From Pelagadaptatus sp034112445 (GTDB lineage Bacteria > Pseudomonadota > Gammaproteobacteria > Pseudomonadales > Cellvibrionaceae), in assembly GCA_034112445.1 (NCBI GenBank), contig JAWUVI010000009.1, forward strand, positions 1 through 64,000: a stretch of 64,000 nucleotides of DNA, read 5' to 3'. The notes under the pieces are model-generated. The model ran no database searches. It worked only from the letters and a program-made list of their open reading frames with translations, and was not told the origin of the DNA. How positions within the stretch are numbered: position 1 is the stretch's first letter; each line of letters opens with the position of its first letter. Both the position numbers and the translations under genes were made by a program. This document shows, one piece after another, positions 26,703 to 35,012 of the stretch.

Positions 26703-27439
26703 CGGGCGGCCTTTTGATTTTTATGGCTGGCCGTGTTTAAAAAATACAACAAAAATAAAACCACAAACGCGAAAATAACCATGCCTCCAGATAAAATATG
26801 AGCCTGGGCGTATTCAAGGGATTCAACGTGGTCGTATATGGCAACGGATAATACTTTTGTTTCCCCGGGTATGTTGCCACCGATCATTAAAATGACTCCG
26901 AACTCACCAATGGTATGAGCAAAACTCAAAACGGCTGCAGTGATAATGCCTGGTTTTGCGATCGGCATTACCAAACTGAAAAAACGGTCTAGAGGTGATG
27001 CTCTTAATGTGGCAGCGGCTTCAAGGGTTTTTTTATTGATAGAGTCAAAAGCATTTTGAATTGGCTGTAAGGCAAAGGGAAAGGAATATATTACTGACGC
27101 TATTACTAGTCCCGGGAATGAAAAGGCCAAGGTACCTAAGCCCAGTTCTTGAGTCAGTTTACCTATGGGGCCATTAACTCCCAGCATCAACAGCATGTAA
27201 AATCCGAGAACCGAAGGCGGTAATATGAGCGGTAAAGTTGAAAAGGCGGTGATGAGACTTTTCCAGCGTGCACTGCTGTGACTTAGTTTCCACGCGAGGG
27301 GGATAACAAGGAGTAGAAGAATGAAAGTAGTGATGCTGGCAAGCTTTAGTGATAGCCAAATAGGTTGCGTATCAAGAGTGCTGATATCAAATGGCATTGA
27401 CGTTATTCCCAGTAAAATAAATACAGTAGTGGATAACAT
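26699..27439 (-). CDS. modB: Molybdate ABC transporter permease
   Basis: Inner-membrane permease of the molybdate importer, 246 residues with about five to six hydrophobic segments. The EAA loop ETAATLRASPLDRFFSLVMPIAKPG-type sequence (here beginning LEAAATLRAS) and TIGEFGVILMIGGNIPGET are ModB/CysTW hallmarks. The start is only 57 bp from the oppositely oriented selO start. A perfect minus-strand TTGACA at 27494-27489 overlaps the selO start and could be its -35, but the -10 is poor. modA is not adjacent; it lies beyond selO on the same strand. Confidence 0.93.
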   Translation of the reverse strand: MLSTTVFILLGITSMPFDISTLDTQPIWLSLKLASITTFILLLLVIPLAWKLSHSSARWKSLITAFSTLPLILPPSVLGFYMLLMLGVNGPIGKLTQELGLGTLAFSFPGLVIASVIYSFPFALQPIQNAFDSINKKTLEAAATLRASPLDRFFSLVMPIAKPGIITAAVLSFAHTIGEFGVILMIGGNIPGETKVLSVAIYDHVESLEYAQAHILSGGMVIFAFVVLFLLYFLNTASHKNQKAAR

Positions 27440-27496
27440 AATACAGAAAAAGAGATTACTCTACGGATAAATAGTTTATTAGTTGGGGTGTCAATT

Positions 27497-29032
27497 ATGT
27501 CTGATTTAAACGATTCATGTGAATCACAAGTTATGCAGGCCCCGATAAATTTCAATAATAGTTACATTCTCCTCCCCGAATATTTTTACTCTCCTCAATT
27601 GCCTACTCAGGTAAGCGCTCCAAAATTGATTCAAGCCAATCTGGAACTGGGGGAGATACTTGGTATCGACGCGAATTGGCTAAACAGTGAAGATGCTGTT
27701 CAAGTTTTTTCAGGTAATAAAGTTGCCGCTGGCTCGGAGCCAATTGCCACGGCTTATGCGGGTCATCAATTTGGTCATTGGAACCCTCAGTTGGGAGATG
27801 GCAGAGCAATTTTGTTGGGAGAAGTTCTGTCGACCGGTAAAGACGGAGCCCAGATCAGTAGGTTCGACATTCAATTAAAAGGTTCTGGTAGAACCGCTTA
27901 TTCCCGAGGTGGCGACGGTCGTTCACCGATTGGTCCGGTGCTGCGTGAATATTTACTGAGTGAAGCAATGTATGTTTTGGGGGTGCCGACAACCCGAGCC
28001 TTGGCGGCTGTAACTTCAGGGGAATCGGTCTGGCGTGAGCAAGCGCTAGACGGTGCAATCTTAACTCGAGTGGCCAGCAGTCATATTCGGATTGGTACGT
28101 TTCAATATTTTGCAGCACAGCAAGATGCCGAAGGAGTTAAGCAGCTTGCTGATCATGTTATTGCGCGCCATTACCCGCAGGTTCAATCGGCAGAAAACCC
28201 CTACGTTAATTTGCTTCAAGTCATTATCGAAAATGTTGCTAAGTTAGTTGCGCGTTGGATGTCGATAGGGTTCATTCACGGCGTGATGAATACCGACAAT
28301 ATGTTGGTGAGCGGTGAAACAATCGATTATGGCCCCTGCGATTTTATGGACTATTTTAAGCAAGATAAAGTCTACAGTTCTATCGATAGAAATGGCCGTT
28401 ATGCGTTTAACCATCAGCCCTCTATGGCGCAATGGAATCTACTGGGTTTGGCACAGTCTTTATTGCCGTTACTGCATGAGTCAGAAGAGCATGCTGTTGA
28501 GCTGGCCCAACAGTCGGTTAATCAGTTTGCGGGCGTGTTTGAAACTGAATATTTTTCACTCATGGCTAATAAATTAGGCTTCGTAGGTGAGGTTAGCGAC
28601 TATGTGAAAAACCTGACTCAAGAGCTACTTGATCTGATGGAGCAGGCCGAGCTCGATTACACCTTGGTGTTTCGGCATTTAACAGAGGTCGCAAACGGCA
28701 ATGACGTACTTGATGATCAATCTGCATTGAGTTTCCCTGACGGTTTTGATTTGTGGTTGACGCAATGGCAAAACCTGAGGGGTCAAGGTGATGAAATTGA
28801 ATCGACTAAAATGATGAATCAATCGAATCCGATATTCATACCTAGAAATCACTTGGTCGAAGAGGTTATTCAAAAAACCACATTTAAATCAGATGGTAGT
28901 ATTGATCTTGAGGCATTCAATACATTGTTGAAGTTAGTGACCAACCCGTATCAATATCAGGATGGGTATAAACGTTTTACCCTGCCACCAAAACCAGAAG
29001 AAGTTGTTAAAAACACGTTTTGCGGAACCTAA
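27497..29032 (+). CDS. selO: SelO/YdiU pseudokinase-type AMPylase
   Basis: Protein adenylyltransferase of the SelO (YdiU) family, which transfers AMP to Ser/Thr/Tyr of client proteins and is linked to redox homeostasis. The ATG at 27497 with TTGGGG upstream is preferred to the GTG at 27488, giving 511 residues. Family motifs present: AYAGHQFGHWNPQLGDGRAI, QLKGSGRTAYSRGGDGR, RVASSHIRIGTFQYF and the catalytic GVMNTDNMLVSGETIDYGPC segment. The ending YQDGYKRFTLPPKPEE is shortened compared with members that carry a conserved C-terminal Cys/Sec, although an NTFCGT tail does contain a Cys three residues from the end. It is encoded antiparallel inside the mod locus. Confidence 0.93.
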   Translation: MSDLNDSCESQVMQAPINFNNSYILLPEYFYSPQLPTQVSAPKLIQANLELGEILGIDANWLNSEDAVQVFSGNKVAAGSEPIATAYAGHQFGHWNPQLGDGRAILLGEVLSTGKDGAQISRFDIQLKGSGRTAYSRGGDGRSPIGPVLREYLLSEAMYVLGVPTTRALAAVTSGESVWREQALDGAILTRVASSHIRIGTFQYFAAQQDAEGVKQLADHVIARHYPQVQSAENPYVNLLQVIIENVAKLVARWMSIGFIHGVMNTDNMLVSGETIDYGPCDFMDYFKQDKVYSSIDRNGRYAFNHQPSMAQWNLLGLAQSLLPLLHESEEHAVELAQQSVNQFAGVFETEYFSLMANKLGFVGEVSDYVKNLTQELLDLMEQAELDYTLVFRHLTEVANGNDVLDDQSALSFPDGFDLWLTQWQNLRGQGDEIESTKMMNQSNPIFIPRNHLVEEVIQKTTFKSDGSIDLEAFNTLLKLVTNPYQYQDGYKRFTLPPKPEEVVKNTFCGT

Positions 29033-29045
29033 AGGTTCTTTTAAA
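29025..29045 (+). terminator. Small hairpin at the selO stop
   Basis: GAACC (29025-29029) pairs with GGTTC (29034-29038) around TAAA, which contains the stop codon, followed by TTTTAAA. The stem is short but the layout is that of an intrinsic terminator. Confidence 0.4.
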
Positions 29046-29052
29046 TATCGCT

Positions 29053-29835
29053 CTACAATGGAGCGCTATAACCGTATTGTCGAATAATTTTTTTGACTGA
29101 ATCGGTTTTCATAAAGCTCATGAATTCTTGTGCAGCTTGGTTTTCAATTCCACGGTTTAATAATATCGCATCTTGTTGTAACGGCTGATAAAGGTGTTCG
29201 GGAATGATTATTTTTTGTGATTGATTTGCATGAATTATTTGAGATAACGCAACAAAACCAAATTGAGCATTCCCCGTAGCGATAAACTGATGAGTTTGGC
29301 TAATGTTTTCACCTTGTACGATTCTAGCTTGAATGACTTCATAAACCCCTAGGTTAACTAATGTCTCCACACTTGCTTTGCCGTATGGTGCAATTTTAGG
29401 GTTGGCTATGGCAACTTTTGATGTTGCTAGTGATGAACTTAATAAATCGAAAAGCTTCTCTTCTGCTGGCTTATCGGTCTCAGCATTTATGAGGTTTGGG
29501 TCGCTTGAAAATAGAGCGATCTTTCCGGTTGCGTAGGTAAAGCGAGATTGAGCTACGGCTAATTTTTTTAAGGCGAGCTTGGTAGGGTTTTCACGATCGG
29601 CTGCCAATAATACATCGTAGGGTGCGCCATGAGTTATCTGCGCATACAGCTTTCCGTTAGACGCAAAGCTTAGTGTTGCTGTGTGTTGCGTTTCAATAAA
29701 AAATTTCTGTGCGATTTCTTTAGCGGCCGGATAGAAATTGGCGGCTACGGCAACAAATGTTTCAGCGGCGTTTATAGCTGCACTGCCAAATAAAAACACG
29801 CTAAGTGTCCCTATTTGGATGTAACGTTTAATCAC
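29053..29835 (-). CDS. modA: Molybdate-binding periplasmic protein
   Basis: Substrate-binding protein of the molybdate importer, 260 residues. The signal peptide (about residues 1-23) ends in AINA. The mature protein starts ETFVAVAANFYPAAKEIAQKF and contains FASNGKLYAQITHGAPYDVLLAADRENP, the ModA-type oxyanion site region, and a late GFVALSQI strand. It belongs with modBC functionally, but selO on the other strand separates it from them. Its start is 26 bp from the glycosyltransferase-like gene, so it is probably read from the miaE side. Confidence 0.92.
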   Translation of the reverse strand: MIKRYIQIGTLSVFLFGSAAINAAETFVAVAANFYPAAKEIAQKFFIETQHTATLSFASNGKLYAQITHGAPYDVLLAADRENPTKLALKKLAVAQSRFTYATGKIALFSSDPNLINAETDKPAEEKLFDLLSSSLATSKVAIANPKIAPYGKASVETLVNLGVYEVIQARIVQGENISQTHQFIATGNAQFGFVALSQIIHANQSQKIIIPEHLYQPLQQDAILLNRGIENQAAQEFMSFMKTDSVKKIIRQYGYSAPL

Positions 29836-29861
29836 AGTGTTTCCTCATAGGTTGTTTTTTC

Positions 29862-31079
29862 TTAAGTTCTTTTTGCATAGGTTACTGTTGTAAAGGGTGC
29901 TTGCTCTATAGCGTGAGCAAGATCTATAGAAGGGAAATGATTGTCGCGTAAATAATGAATAAATTTGAGAGTACGAAAGGCATCAAACCAATCATGAAAA
30001 TGATTTATTTTTTGTTCGTTAGTGTTGGTTTGTTTTAAGTGCGCAATTAGTTTTTTAATTCCTAGTGAATGTAATGCTGCCAGAATCACTTCGCTGGTTT
30101 GCTGATTTATTTGATCGAAATCTTGATTACTATTAATAATGTGTTCTGCGGTTTCAATAAATTCTTTGAGAAGATTAAAGACGTCTGGGTGATAATCTAA
30201 TTTAATTATTTTGGGTTGCGATATGATTTTTTCTACAGCCGGCCCTGTACCAAAAGGCACTCTATGGGAAAGTCGAGGTTCTAGAAAGACAGTGGTGTTT
30301 GTTTGCCCAATAAATCCGAGCTTAGATAATTTGTTTAATAAATAGAAATCTTCGCCACCGGATCTTTTAGGAAAGCCTCGACACTGACAGTAATAATTAT
30401 AATGCACGGCTAATAAACTACCGATGGTATGGAATGCGTAAGGAGATCGTGCCCACTCCAATCCAGACACGTAATACCTCAAGCTTGTTTCATACAGCTG
30501 TGTTGCCTTGCTAATATTGCTGTCATTACTGTGGTGGTGAAATCCATAAATGAAAGCGGAGTACTGGCTTTCAAATTCACTGCTCGAACAAAAATAATCA
30601 CTGGGTAAGTAGGCGTCTGCATCTGTACTGTGAATCCATGGCGATACACATATTTTTTTATTGATTAAATAGGCGGCAACATCTGAACCGATTTTTCTGG
30701 CTAAGCCAACGCCTTGTTTTACAGGTATTCGGTTTGATTGAAACCGATCGATAATTAAATAATCGCCGGTATCACTTTGCATTAAATGAAGATTGTTTTG
30801 GCTCCAGAGCGGTTGCATCGTTTGCTGAATGTGTCGCCATAGTGCGTCGTTTTTTTCACAGCTAAGTTGGGTGTCAGGCTGATTGATGATGATGATTGCT
30901 AGGGCATTATTTTTTATAAGAAGACCATCTGTCTGGTCTAACCGAGCAATAAAATCTAAATCTTCATCGTATGCTGGGATAACCACGCAGTGTTGGTAGT
31001 GTTGTGTGTCTGGGAAGGTGGCAAGCGTATTGGTTTCAGGCTCTGCATAATGTTGGAAATACTTTCTTATAGCACTCAT
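29862..31079 (-). CDS. GT-A/family 2-like glycosyltransferase, function unknown
   Basis: A 405-residue protein with the opening CVVIPAYDEDLDFIARL of GT-A glycosyltransferases, an internal STDADAYLP (DxD-like, metal/nucleotide-sugar binding) and a later SGGEDFYLLNKLSKLG segment resembling the ED acceptor-side motif. There is no signal peptide and no clear membrane helix, so it should be cytosolic. It lies 11 bp after miaE and 26 bp before modA on the same strand. I cannot name the sugar or acceptor. The C-terminal 130 residues are rich in charged and aromatic residues with no recognised domain. Confidence 0.65.
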   Translation of the reverse strand: MSAIRKYFQHYAEPETNTLATFPDTQHYQHCVVIPAYDEDLDFIARLDQTDGLLIKNNALAIIIINQPDTQLSCEKNDALWRHIQQTMQPLWSQNNLHLMQSDTGDYLIIDRFQSNRIPVKQGVGLARKIGSDVAAYLINKKICVSPWIHSTDADAYLPSDYFCSSSEFESQYSAFIYGFHHHSNDSNISKATQLYETSLRYYVSGLEWARSPYAFHTIGSLLAVHYNYYCQCRGFPKRSGGEDFYLLNKLSKLGFIGQTNTTVFLEPRLSHRVPFGTGPAVEKIISQPKIIKLDYHPDVFNLLKEFIETAEHIINSNQDFDQINQQTSEVILAALHSLGIKKLIAHLKQTNTNEQKINHFHDWFDAFRTLKFIHYLRDNHFPSIDLAHAIEQAPFTTVTYAKRT

Positions 31080-31090
31080 ATTCTAGATGC

Positions 31091-31663
31091 TTAATGTAGG
31101 GCGCTGGTTAAAGGTAAGTTTTTAACAATATCGGCTTCAATATCCAGTAACTCATTCATTCGAGGTAAGATAATATCGTCAGAAAAATATTCTTTGGCTA
31201 GGTCGTAGAACAAGCCGTTATGGCGACCTTCAGATTCGGCAATAGCTTGGTAAAATTGCTTCATTTTACCTTCTGGTAATGCTTCGCCAACCATGCCAAA
31301 TCGCTCACAGCCGCGTGCTTCAATAATGCCGGCAATTAATAGGCGATCGAGAAAATAAACATCTGTGCCTTTGCGCATATGTTTTCTGAATGCGTTTACG
31401 TAAGGATCTTTACCGTCCTTACCTAGGATAACGTCTCGCTCATGCATGATTTTAACCACAGATCGAAAATGAGCCATCTCTTCTATGGCTAGATCAAGCA
31501 TGGCTTCGACTAGTTTTTTGCGATCAGGGTAGTGGGACAGCATCGAGGTTGCCATCCCTGCAGCTTTTTTCTCGGCAGCGGCATGGTCTTGTAAGAAAAA
31601 ATCAAAGTCTTTTAATACGATTTGTGCCCATTGTGGAGGGGTTTGATACCGCAAAATAAACAT
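31091..31663 (-). CDS. miaE: tRNA 2-methylthio-N6-isopentenyladenosine hydroxylase
   Basis: Non-haem diiron monooxygenase that hydroxylates ms2i6A37 in tRNAs reading U-starting codons. The 190 residues include the ferritin-like four-helix ligands: AAEKKAAG, AIEEMAHFRSV (E-x2-H), IEARGCERFG and ESEGRHNGLFY (E-x2-H). It is a short MiaE as in Pseudomonas. It heads a minus-strand group with the glycosyltransferase-like gene and modA, and is divergent from fabV across 184 bp. Confidence 0.92.
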   Translation of the reverse strand: MFILRYQTPPQWAQIVLKDFDFFLQDHAAAEKKAAGMATSMLSHYPDRKKLVEAMLDLAIEEMAHFRSVVKIMHERDVILGKDGKDPYVNAFRKHMRKGTDVYFLDRLLIAGIIEARGCERFGMVGEALPEGKMKQFYQAIAESEGRHNGLFYDLAKEYFSDDIILPRMNELLDIEADIVKNLPLTSALH

Positions 31664-31710
31664 AAAAAATTGCCTGAGCTATAAATAGGTTTGTGAATAG
31701 AGTTAGGGGA

Positions 31711-31818
31711 ATTTAGAATGAAGGCTGATTTTTATGACTGGCCAGTCTATAATCGCGCCCAATTGCACTGCGTCGGGCTCTCAATCCATTGATGCTCAGT
31801 GTGCCGGTCATTCTAAAT
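31711..31818. repeat. 11-bp inverted repeat pair in the miaE/fabV divergent region
   Basis: ATTTAGAATGA (31711-31721) and TCATTCTAAAT (31808-31818) are perfect reverse complements separated by 86 bp and bracket the putative fabV promoter. They may be operator half-sites for a looping or dimeric regulator, or chance. Confidence 0.45.
31736..31753 (+). promoter_or_regulatory. Palindrome abutting the fabV -10 box
   Basis: GACTGGCCAGTC (31736-31747) is a perfect 12-bp palindrome directly followed by TATAAT (31748-31753). A weak -35 (CTGATT) sits 17 bp upstream. A protein bound to the palindrome would block RNA polymerase, so it is a candidate repressor operator for fabV. Confidence 0.5.
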
Positions 31819-31847
31819 ACCTGAATAAGAATTGAAGAGGATCATAC

Positions 31848-33035
31848 ATGATTATTAAACCAAAAGTTCGTGGCTTTATTTGTATTAATTCACACCCACA
31901 GGGGTGTGCCGCTAATGTTCAGGAGCAGGTTGACTACATCAAAAGTCAGGGGGCAATTGCTGGCGCCCCTAAAAATGTATTGGTTATTGGCTGCTCTACC
32001 GGTTACGGCTTGGCCTCAAGAATCACGGCTGCATTTGGTGGTGGCGCTAATACGTTAGGTGTTTGTTTTGAAAAACCACCGACCGAAAGAAAAACGGCAT
32101 CAGCCGGCTACTACAATACCGCGGCTTTTATGGATGCAGCGAAGTCTGAAGGTTTATACGCAGACACTATTAACGGTGATGCCTTTTCTCATGACTGTAA
32201 ATCTAAGGCCATTGCTCTTATTAAAGAAAATATGGGCAAAATTGATTTGGTGGTTTACAGCTTGGCATCGCCACGCCGTCAAGATCCAGATTCAGGTGAA
32301 GTTTATATGTCTTCGTTAAAGCCTATCAACGATGGTTATACCGCCAGAAATCTGAATACCGATACCCTGAAAATCGCGGATATTACCGTAGAGCCTGCTA
32401 ACGATGATGAAATCGCACAGACTGTAAAAGTTATGGGTGGTGAAGATTGGGAGCTATGGTTAGACGCCTTGCTTGAAGCTGATGTTCTTAATTCGGGTTG
32501 CCAGACCGTTTCGTACACCTATTTAGGTGAGAAGCTAACTTGGCCTATTTACGGTCACGCAACTATTGGTAAAGCCAAAGAGGATCTTGATCGTGCAGCT
32601 GGAGAGATCAGAGCTAAGCTGGAGTCTTTATCAGGTGATGCCCATGTCTCTGTACTCAAGGCTCTGGTAACTCAATCAAGCTCGGCCATTCCTATTATGC
32701 CTCTGTATATTTCTACGCTTTATAAAGTGATGAAAGATGAAGGTACTCACGAAGGCTGTATTGAGCAGTTGTACCGATTGTTCACCGAAGGCTTGTATAC
32801 CGATACACCGAGGCTTGACTCTGATAACAGGTATAGAATGGATAACTTGGAGTTGTTGCCTGAAATACAGGCCAAAATTGGCGAGTTGTGGCCACAGGTT
32901 ACCGAGGAAAATTTAATGCAGATAACTGATTATCAAGGTTATAGCGATGACTTCCTTAAATTGTTTGGTTTTGGTGTGGCGGGAATTGATTACACTGCTG
33001 AGACCAGTCCTTTAATTGATGCTGATTTCAAGTAA
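31848..33035 (+). CDS. fabV: FabV-type enoyl-ACP/CoA reductase
   Basis: NADH-dependent trans-2-enoyl reductase of fatty-acid elongation, the large FabV class that is naturally insensitive to triclosan. It has 395 residues. It starts IIKPKVRGFICINSHPQGC and has the dinucleotide-binding motif VIGCSTGYGLASRI near residue 50. LVVYSLASPRR follows. The catalytic Tyr-x8-Lys pair is present as YGHATIGKAK. GAAGAGGA precedes the ATG. The next gene starts 41 bp later. No other enoyl reductase is in the window. Confidence 0.95.
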   Translation: MIIKPKVRGFICINSHPQGCAANVQEQVDYIKSQGAIAGAPKNVLVIGCSTGYGLASRITAAFGGGANTLGVCFEKPPTERKTASAGYYNTAAFMDAAKSEGLYADTINGDAFSHDCKSKAIALIKENMGKIDLVVYSLASPRRQDPDSGEVYMSSLKPINDGYTARNLNTDTLKIADITVEPANDDEIAQTVKVMGGEDWELWLDALLEADVLNSGCQTVSYTYLGEKLTWPIYGHATIGKAKEDLDRAAGEIRAKLESLSGDAHVSVLKALVTQSSSAIPIMPLYISTLYKVMKDEGTHEGCIEQLYRLFTEGLYTDTPRLDSDNRYRMDNLELLPEIQAKIGELWPQVTEENLMQITDYQGYSDDFLKLFGFGVAGIDYTAETSPLIDADFK

Positions 33036-33076
33036 TGTTCGGTACCAATATTTCATAAATAGAGCGGGTGAGCTTA

Positions 33077-33976
33077 ATGGCTGATATACATACGACTTTG
33101 GTGCATCACCCCATTGAGCCCGGCGAGATAGTCTCAATCTGCCCGCTCGTTCAGCGCCTAACGGCTAATAATGCCAGCCCTTTTACTGGGCCAGGCACCA
33201 ATACCTATATAGTTGGCAGTGCTGAAACCGAGTTTGTGGTTATTGATCCAGGTCCGAATGAGCAAAAACATATTGATGCTATTCTTGCGGCCACTAGTGG
33301 CAATATAAGCGCTATTTTAGTGACTCATTGCCATGATGATCACTCGCCAGCGGCATTACCATTAAAGCAAAGTACAGGCGCTACGCTCGTTGGTTTACCG
33401 GTATTGCAACCTTCGGAATATCTCGACTCCACGTTTGTTCCTGAAATTATTCTTGAAGATGGTTTGGAACTCGAATACAAGGGGTTCAGATTACGGTCGA
33501 TATACACCCCTGGTCACTTGAAGCAGCATATGTGTTTTTTTCTCGAGCAAGAAAAGATGCTGTTTACCGGTGATCACATTATGCAGGGTGCTACGGTAAC
33601 CATTGTGCCCCCGCATGGTGGTTCGATGACCGATTACTTGAAATCTTTACAGAAGCTGCACGGACAAAACATAGAGTTTTTGGCGCCGGCTCATGGGCAT
33701 ATCTTATCCAATGCCGAAATGGTTATGACTGAGTTGTATACGCACCGCATTAATCGAGAGAATGCGATTTTGGATGTTCTTGAAAAGGTTGGTAAAGGAA
33801 CAGTTAAAGAATTGTCCCCAATGGTTTATCCAGAATTAATAGGGGAAATCACTATGGGCGCAAAAGCCATGTTATGGGCTCATTTACAAAAGTTAGTTGA
33901 TGATGGAAAAGCGACGCGTTATCGCGAGAAACATTGGCTGCTGGGTGACGATGTTTGGCAGATAGTTGTTCCTTAA
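33077..33976 (+). CDS. Metallo-beta-lactamase-fold hydrolase, LACTB2-like
   Basis: A 299-residue MBL-fold hydrolase. Zinc ligands are THCHDDH (HxHxDH), the later FTGDHIMQG aspartate and APAHGH histidine. The C-terminal 80 residues form a winged-helix-like segment as in LACTB2/GloB-like proteins, some of which are endoribonucleases and others thioesterases or polyketide hydrolases. The ATG at 33077 with GGTGAG upstream is preferred to the GTG at 33068. It may share the fabV transcript; the substrate is not assignable. Confidence 0.83.
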   Translation: MADIHTTLVHHPIEPGEIVSICPLVQRLTANNASPFTGPGTNTYIVGSAETEFVVIDPGPNEQKHIDAILAATSGNISAILVTHCHDDHSPAALPLKQSTGATLVGLPVLQPSEYLDSTFVPEIILEDGLELEYKGFRLRSIYTPGHLKQHMCFFLEQEKMLFTGDHIMQGATVTIVPPHGGSMTDYLKSLQKLHGQNIEFLAPAHGHILSNAEMVMTELYTHRINRENAILDVLEKVGKGTVKELSPMVYPELIGEITMGAKAMLWAHLQKLVDDGKATRYREKHWLLGDDVWQIVVP

Positions 33977-34132
33977 AGTAGCCGCAGTTTAAAAATCAGG
34001 CTCGAAAACCTATTTTGAGCATTATTCTGTTATTTAATCGCCTTGTTTTATAAAGAAAATCAATTGGAAGCTTGTCTCTAGCAAAGGGCGTCAGTAACAT
34101 TACGCCTTTGGTTTGTCTGACGGAGACAATAA

Positions 34133-35008
34133 ATGATGCAAGGTAGTATGGTTGCTCTGGTTACCCCAATGTTGGCTACAGGTGAGCTGGATTGGAATAG
34201 CCTTCATAACTTAGTCGATTGGCACTTACAGCAAGGTACACACGCAATTGTTGCTGTGGGTACTACCGGTGAGTCAGCGACTTTAAATGTTGCTGAACAT
34301 TTATCTGTGATCAAAAAAGTTGTCGATCAGGTTAATGGCCAGATCCCGGTGATAGCCGGAACGGGTGCCAATTGTACTCGTGAAGCCACCGAGTTAACTA
34401 AGTCTGCTAAGAGTGCAGGTGTAGATGCCTGTTTGCTCGTTACTCCCTATTACAATAAACCAACTCAAGAGGGATTGTTTTTACATCATTCACATATTGC
34501 TAAAGCAGTAGCAATACCTCAGTTGCTGTATAACGTCCCAGGGCGTACGGGTGTTGATATGGCGCCAGAAACGGCTCAACGCTTGAGCTTGGTTGACAAT
34601 ATTATCGGCATTAAAGAGGCTACTGGTGATGTTGCAAGAGCAAAATGGCTGGTGGAAAATACCGCGGATGATTTCCTTGTTTTATCGGGTGACGATGAAA
34701 CGGCGGTTGAATTAATTCTTGTGGGCGGGAAAGGTAATATCAGCGTAACGGCTAATGTTGCTCCGGCTCTCATCGCATCCATGTGTGAAAAAGCTTTGTC
34801 AGGTGATGCGCAAGGCGCTCGTGCAATCAATCAAAATTTAAAAGCCGTTCATGCCTCTATGTTTGTTGAATCGAATCCAATCCCAGTAAAGTGGGCCGTG
34901 GCTGAGATGGGGCTGATGCAGCATGGCTGTCGTTTACCTATGACATTGTTGGCACCAGAGTATCATTCACTCGTTCGTACTGCGTTGACTGACGCTGGTT
35001 TAACTTAA
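34133..35008 (+). CDS. dapA: 4-Hydroxy-tetrahydrodipicolinate synthase
   Basis: First committed enzyme of the diaminopimelate/lysine pathway; it condenses pyruvate with aspartate semialdehyde. The 291 residues show VGTTGESATL (pyruvate site), LLYNVPGRTG (catalytic Tyr) and IGIKEATGD (Schiff-base Lys). GGAGA lies 7 nt before the first of two adjacent ATGs. It is 4 bp upstream of bamC, a pairing conserved in gammaproteobacteria. I saw no lysine riboswitch in the 156 bp upstream. Confidence 0.97.
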   Translation: MMQGSMVALVTPMLATGELDWNSLHNLVDWHLQQGTHAIVAVGTTGESATLNVAEHLSVIKKVVDQVNGQIPVIAGTGANCTREATELTKSAKSAGVDACLLVTPYYNKPTQEGLFLHHSHIAKAVAIPQLLYNVPGRTGVDMAPETAQRLSLVDNIIGIKEATGDVARAKWLVENTADDFLVLSGDDETAVELILVGGKGNISVTANVAPALIASMCEKALSGDAQGARAINQNLKAVHASMFVESNPIPVKWAVAEMGLMQHGCRLPMTLLAPEYHSLVRTALTDAGLT

Positions 35009-35012
35009 TAAG

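Noticed and set aside
29836..29861. Molybdenum-cofactor riboswitch or ModE site before modA
   Set aside because: Only 26 bp separate modA from the upstream gene, leaving no room for a riboswitch and no ModE-like palindrome.
33977..34132. Lysine riboswitch before dapA
   Set aside because: The 156-bp upstream gap is too short and I see none of the conserved lysine-riboswitch core; only a plain ribosome-binding site.
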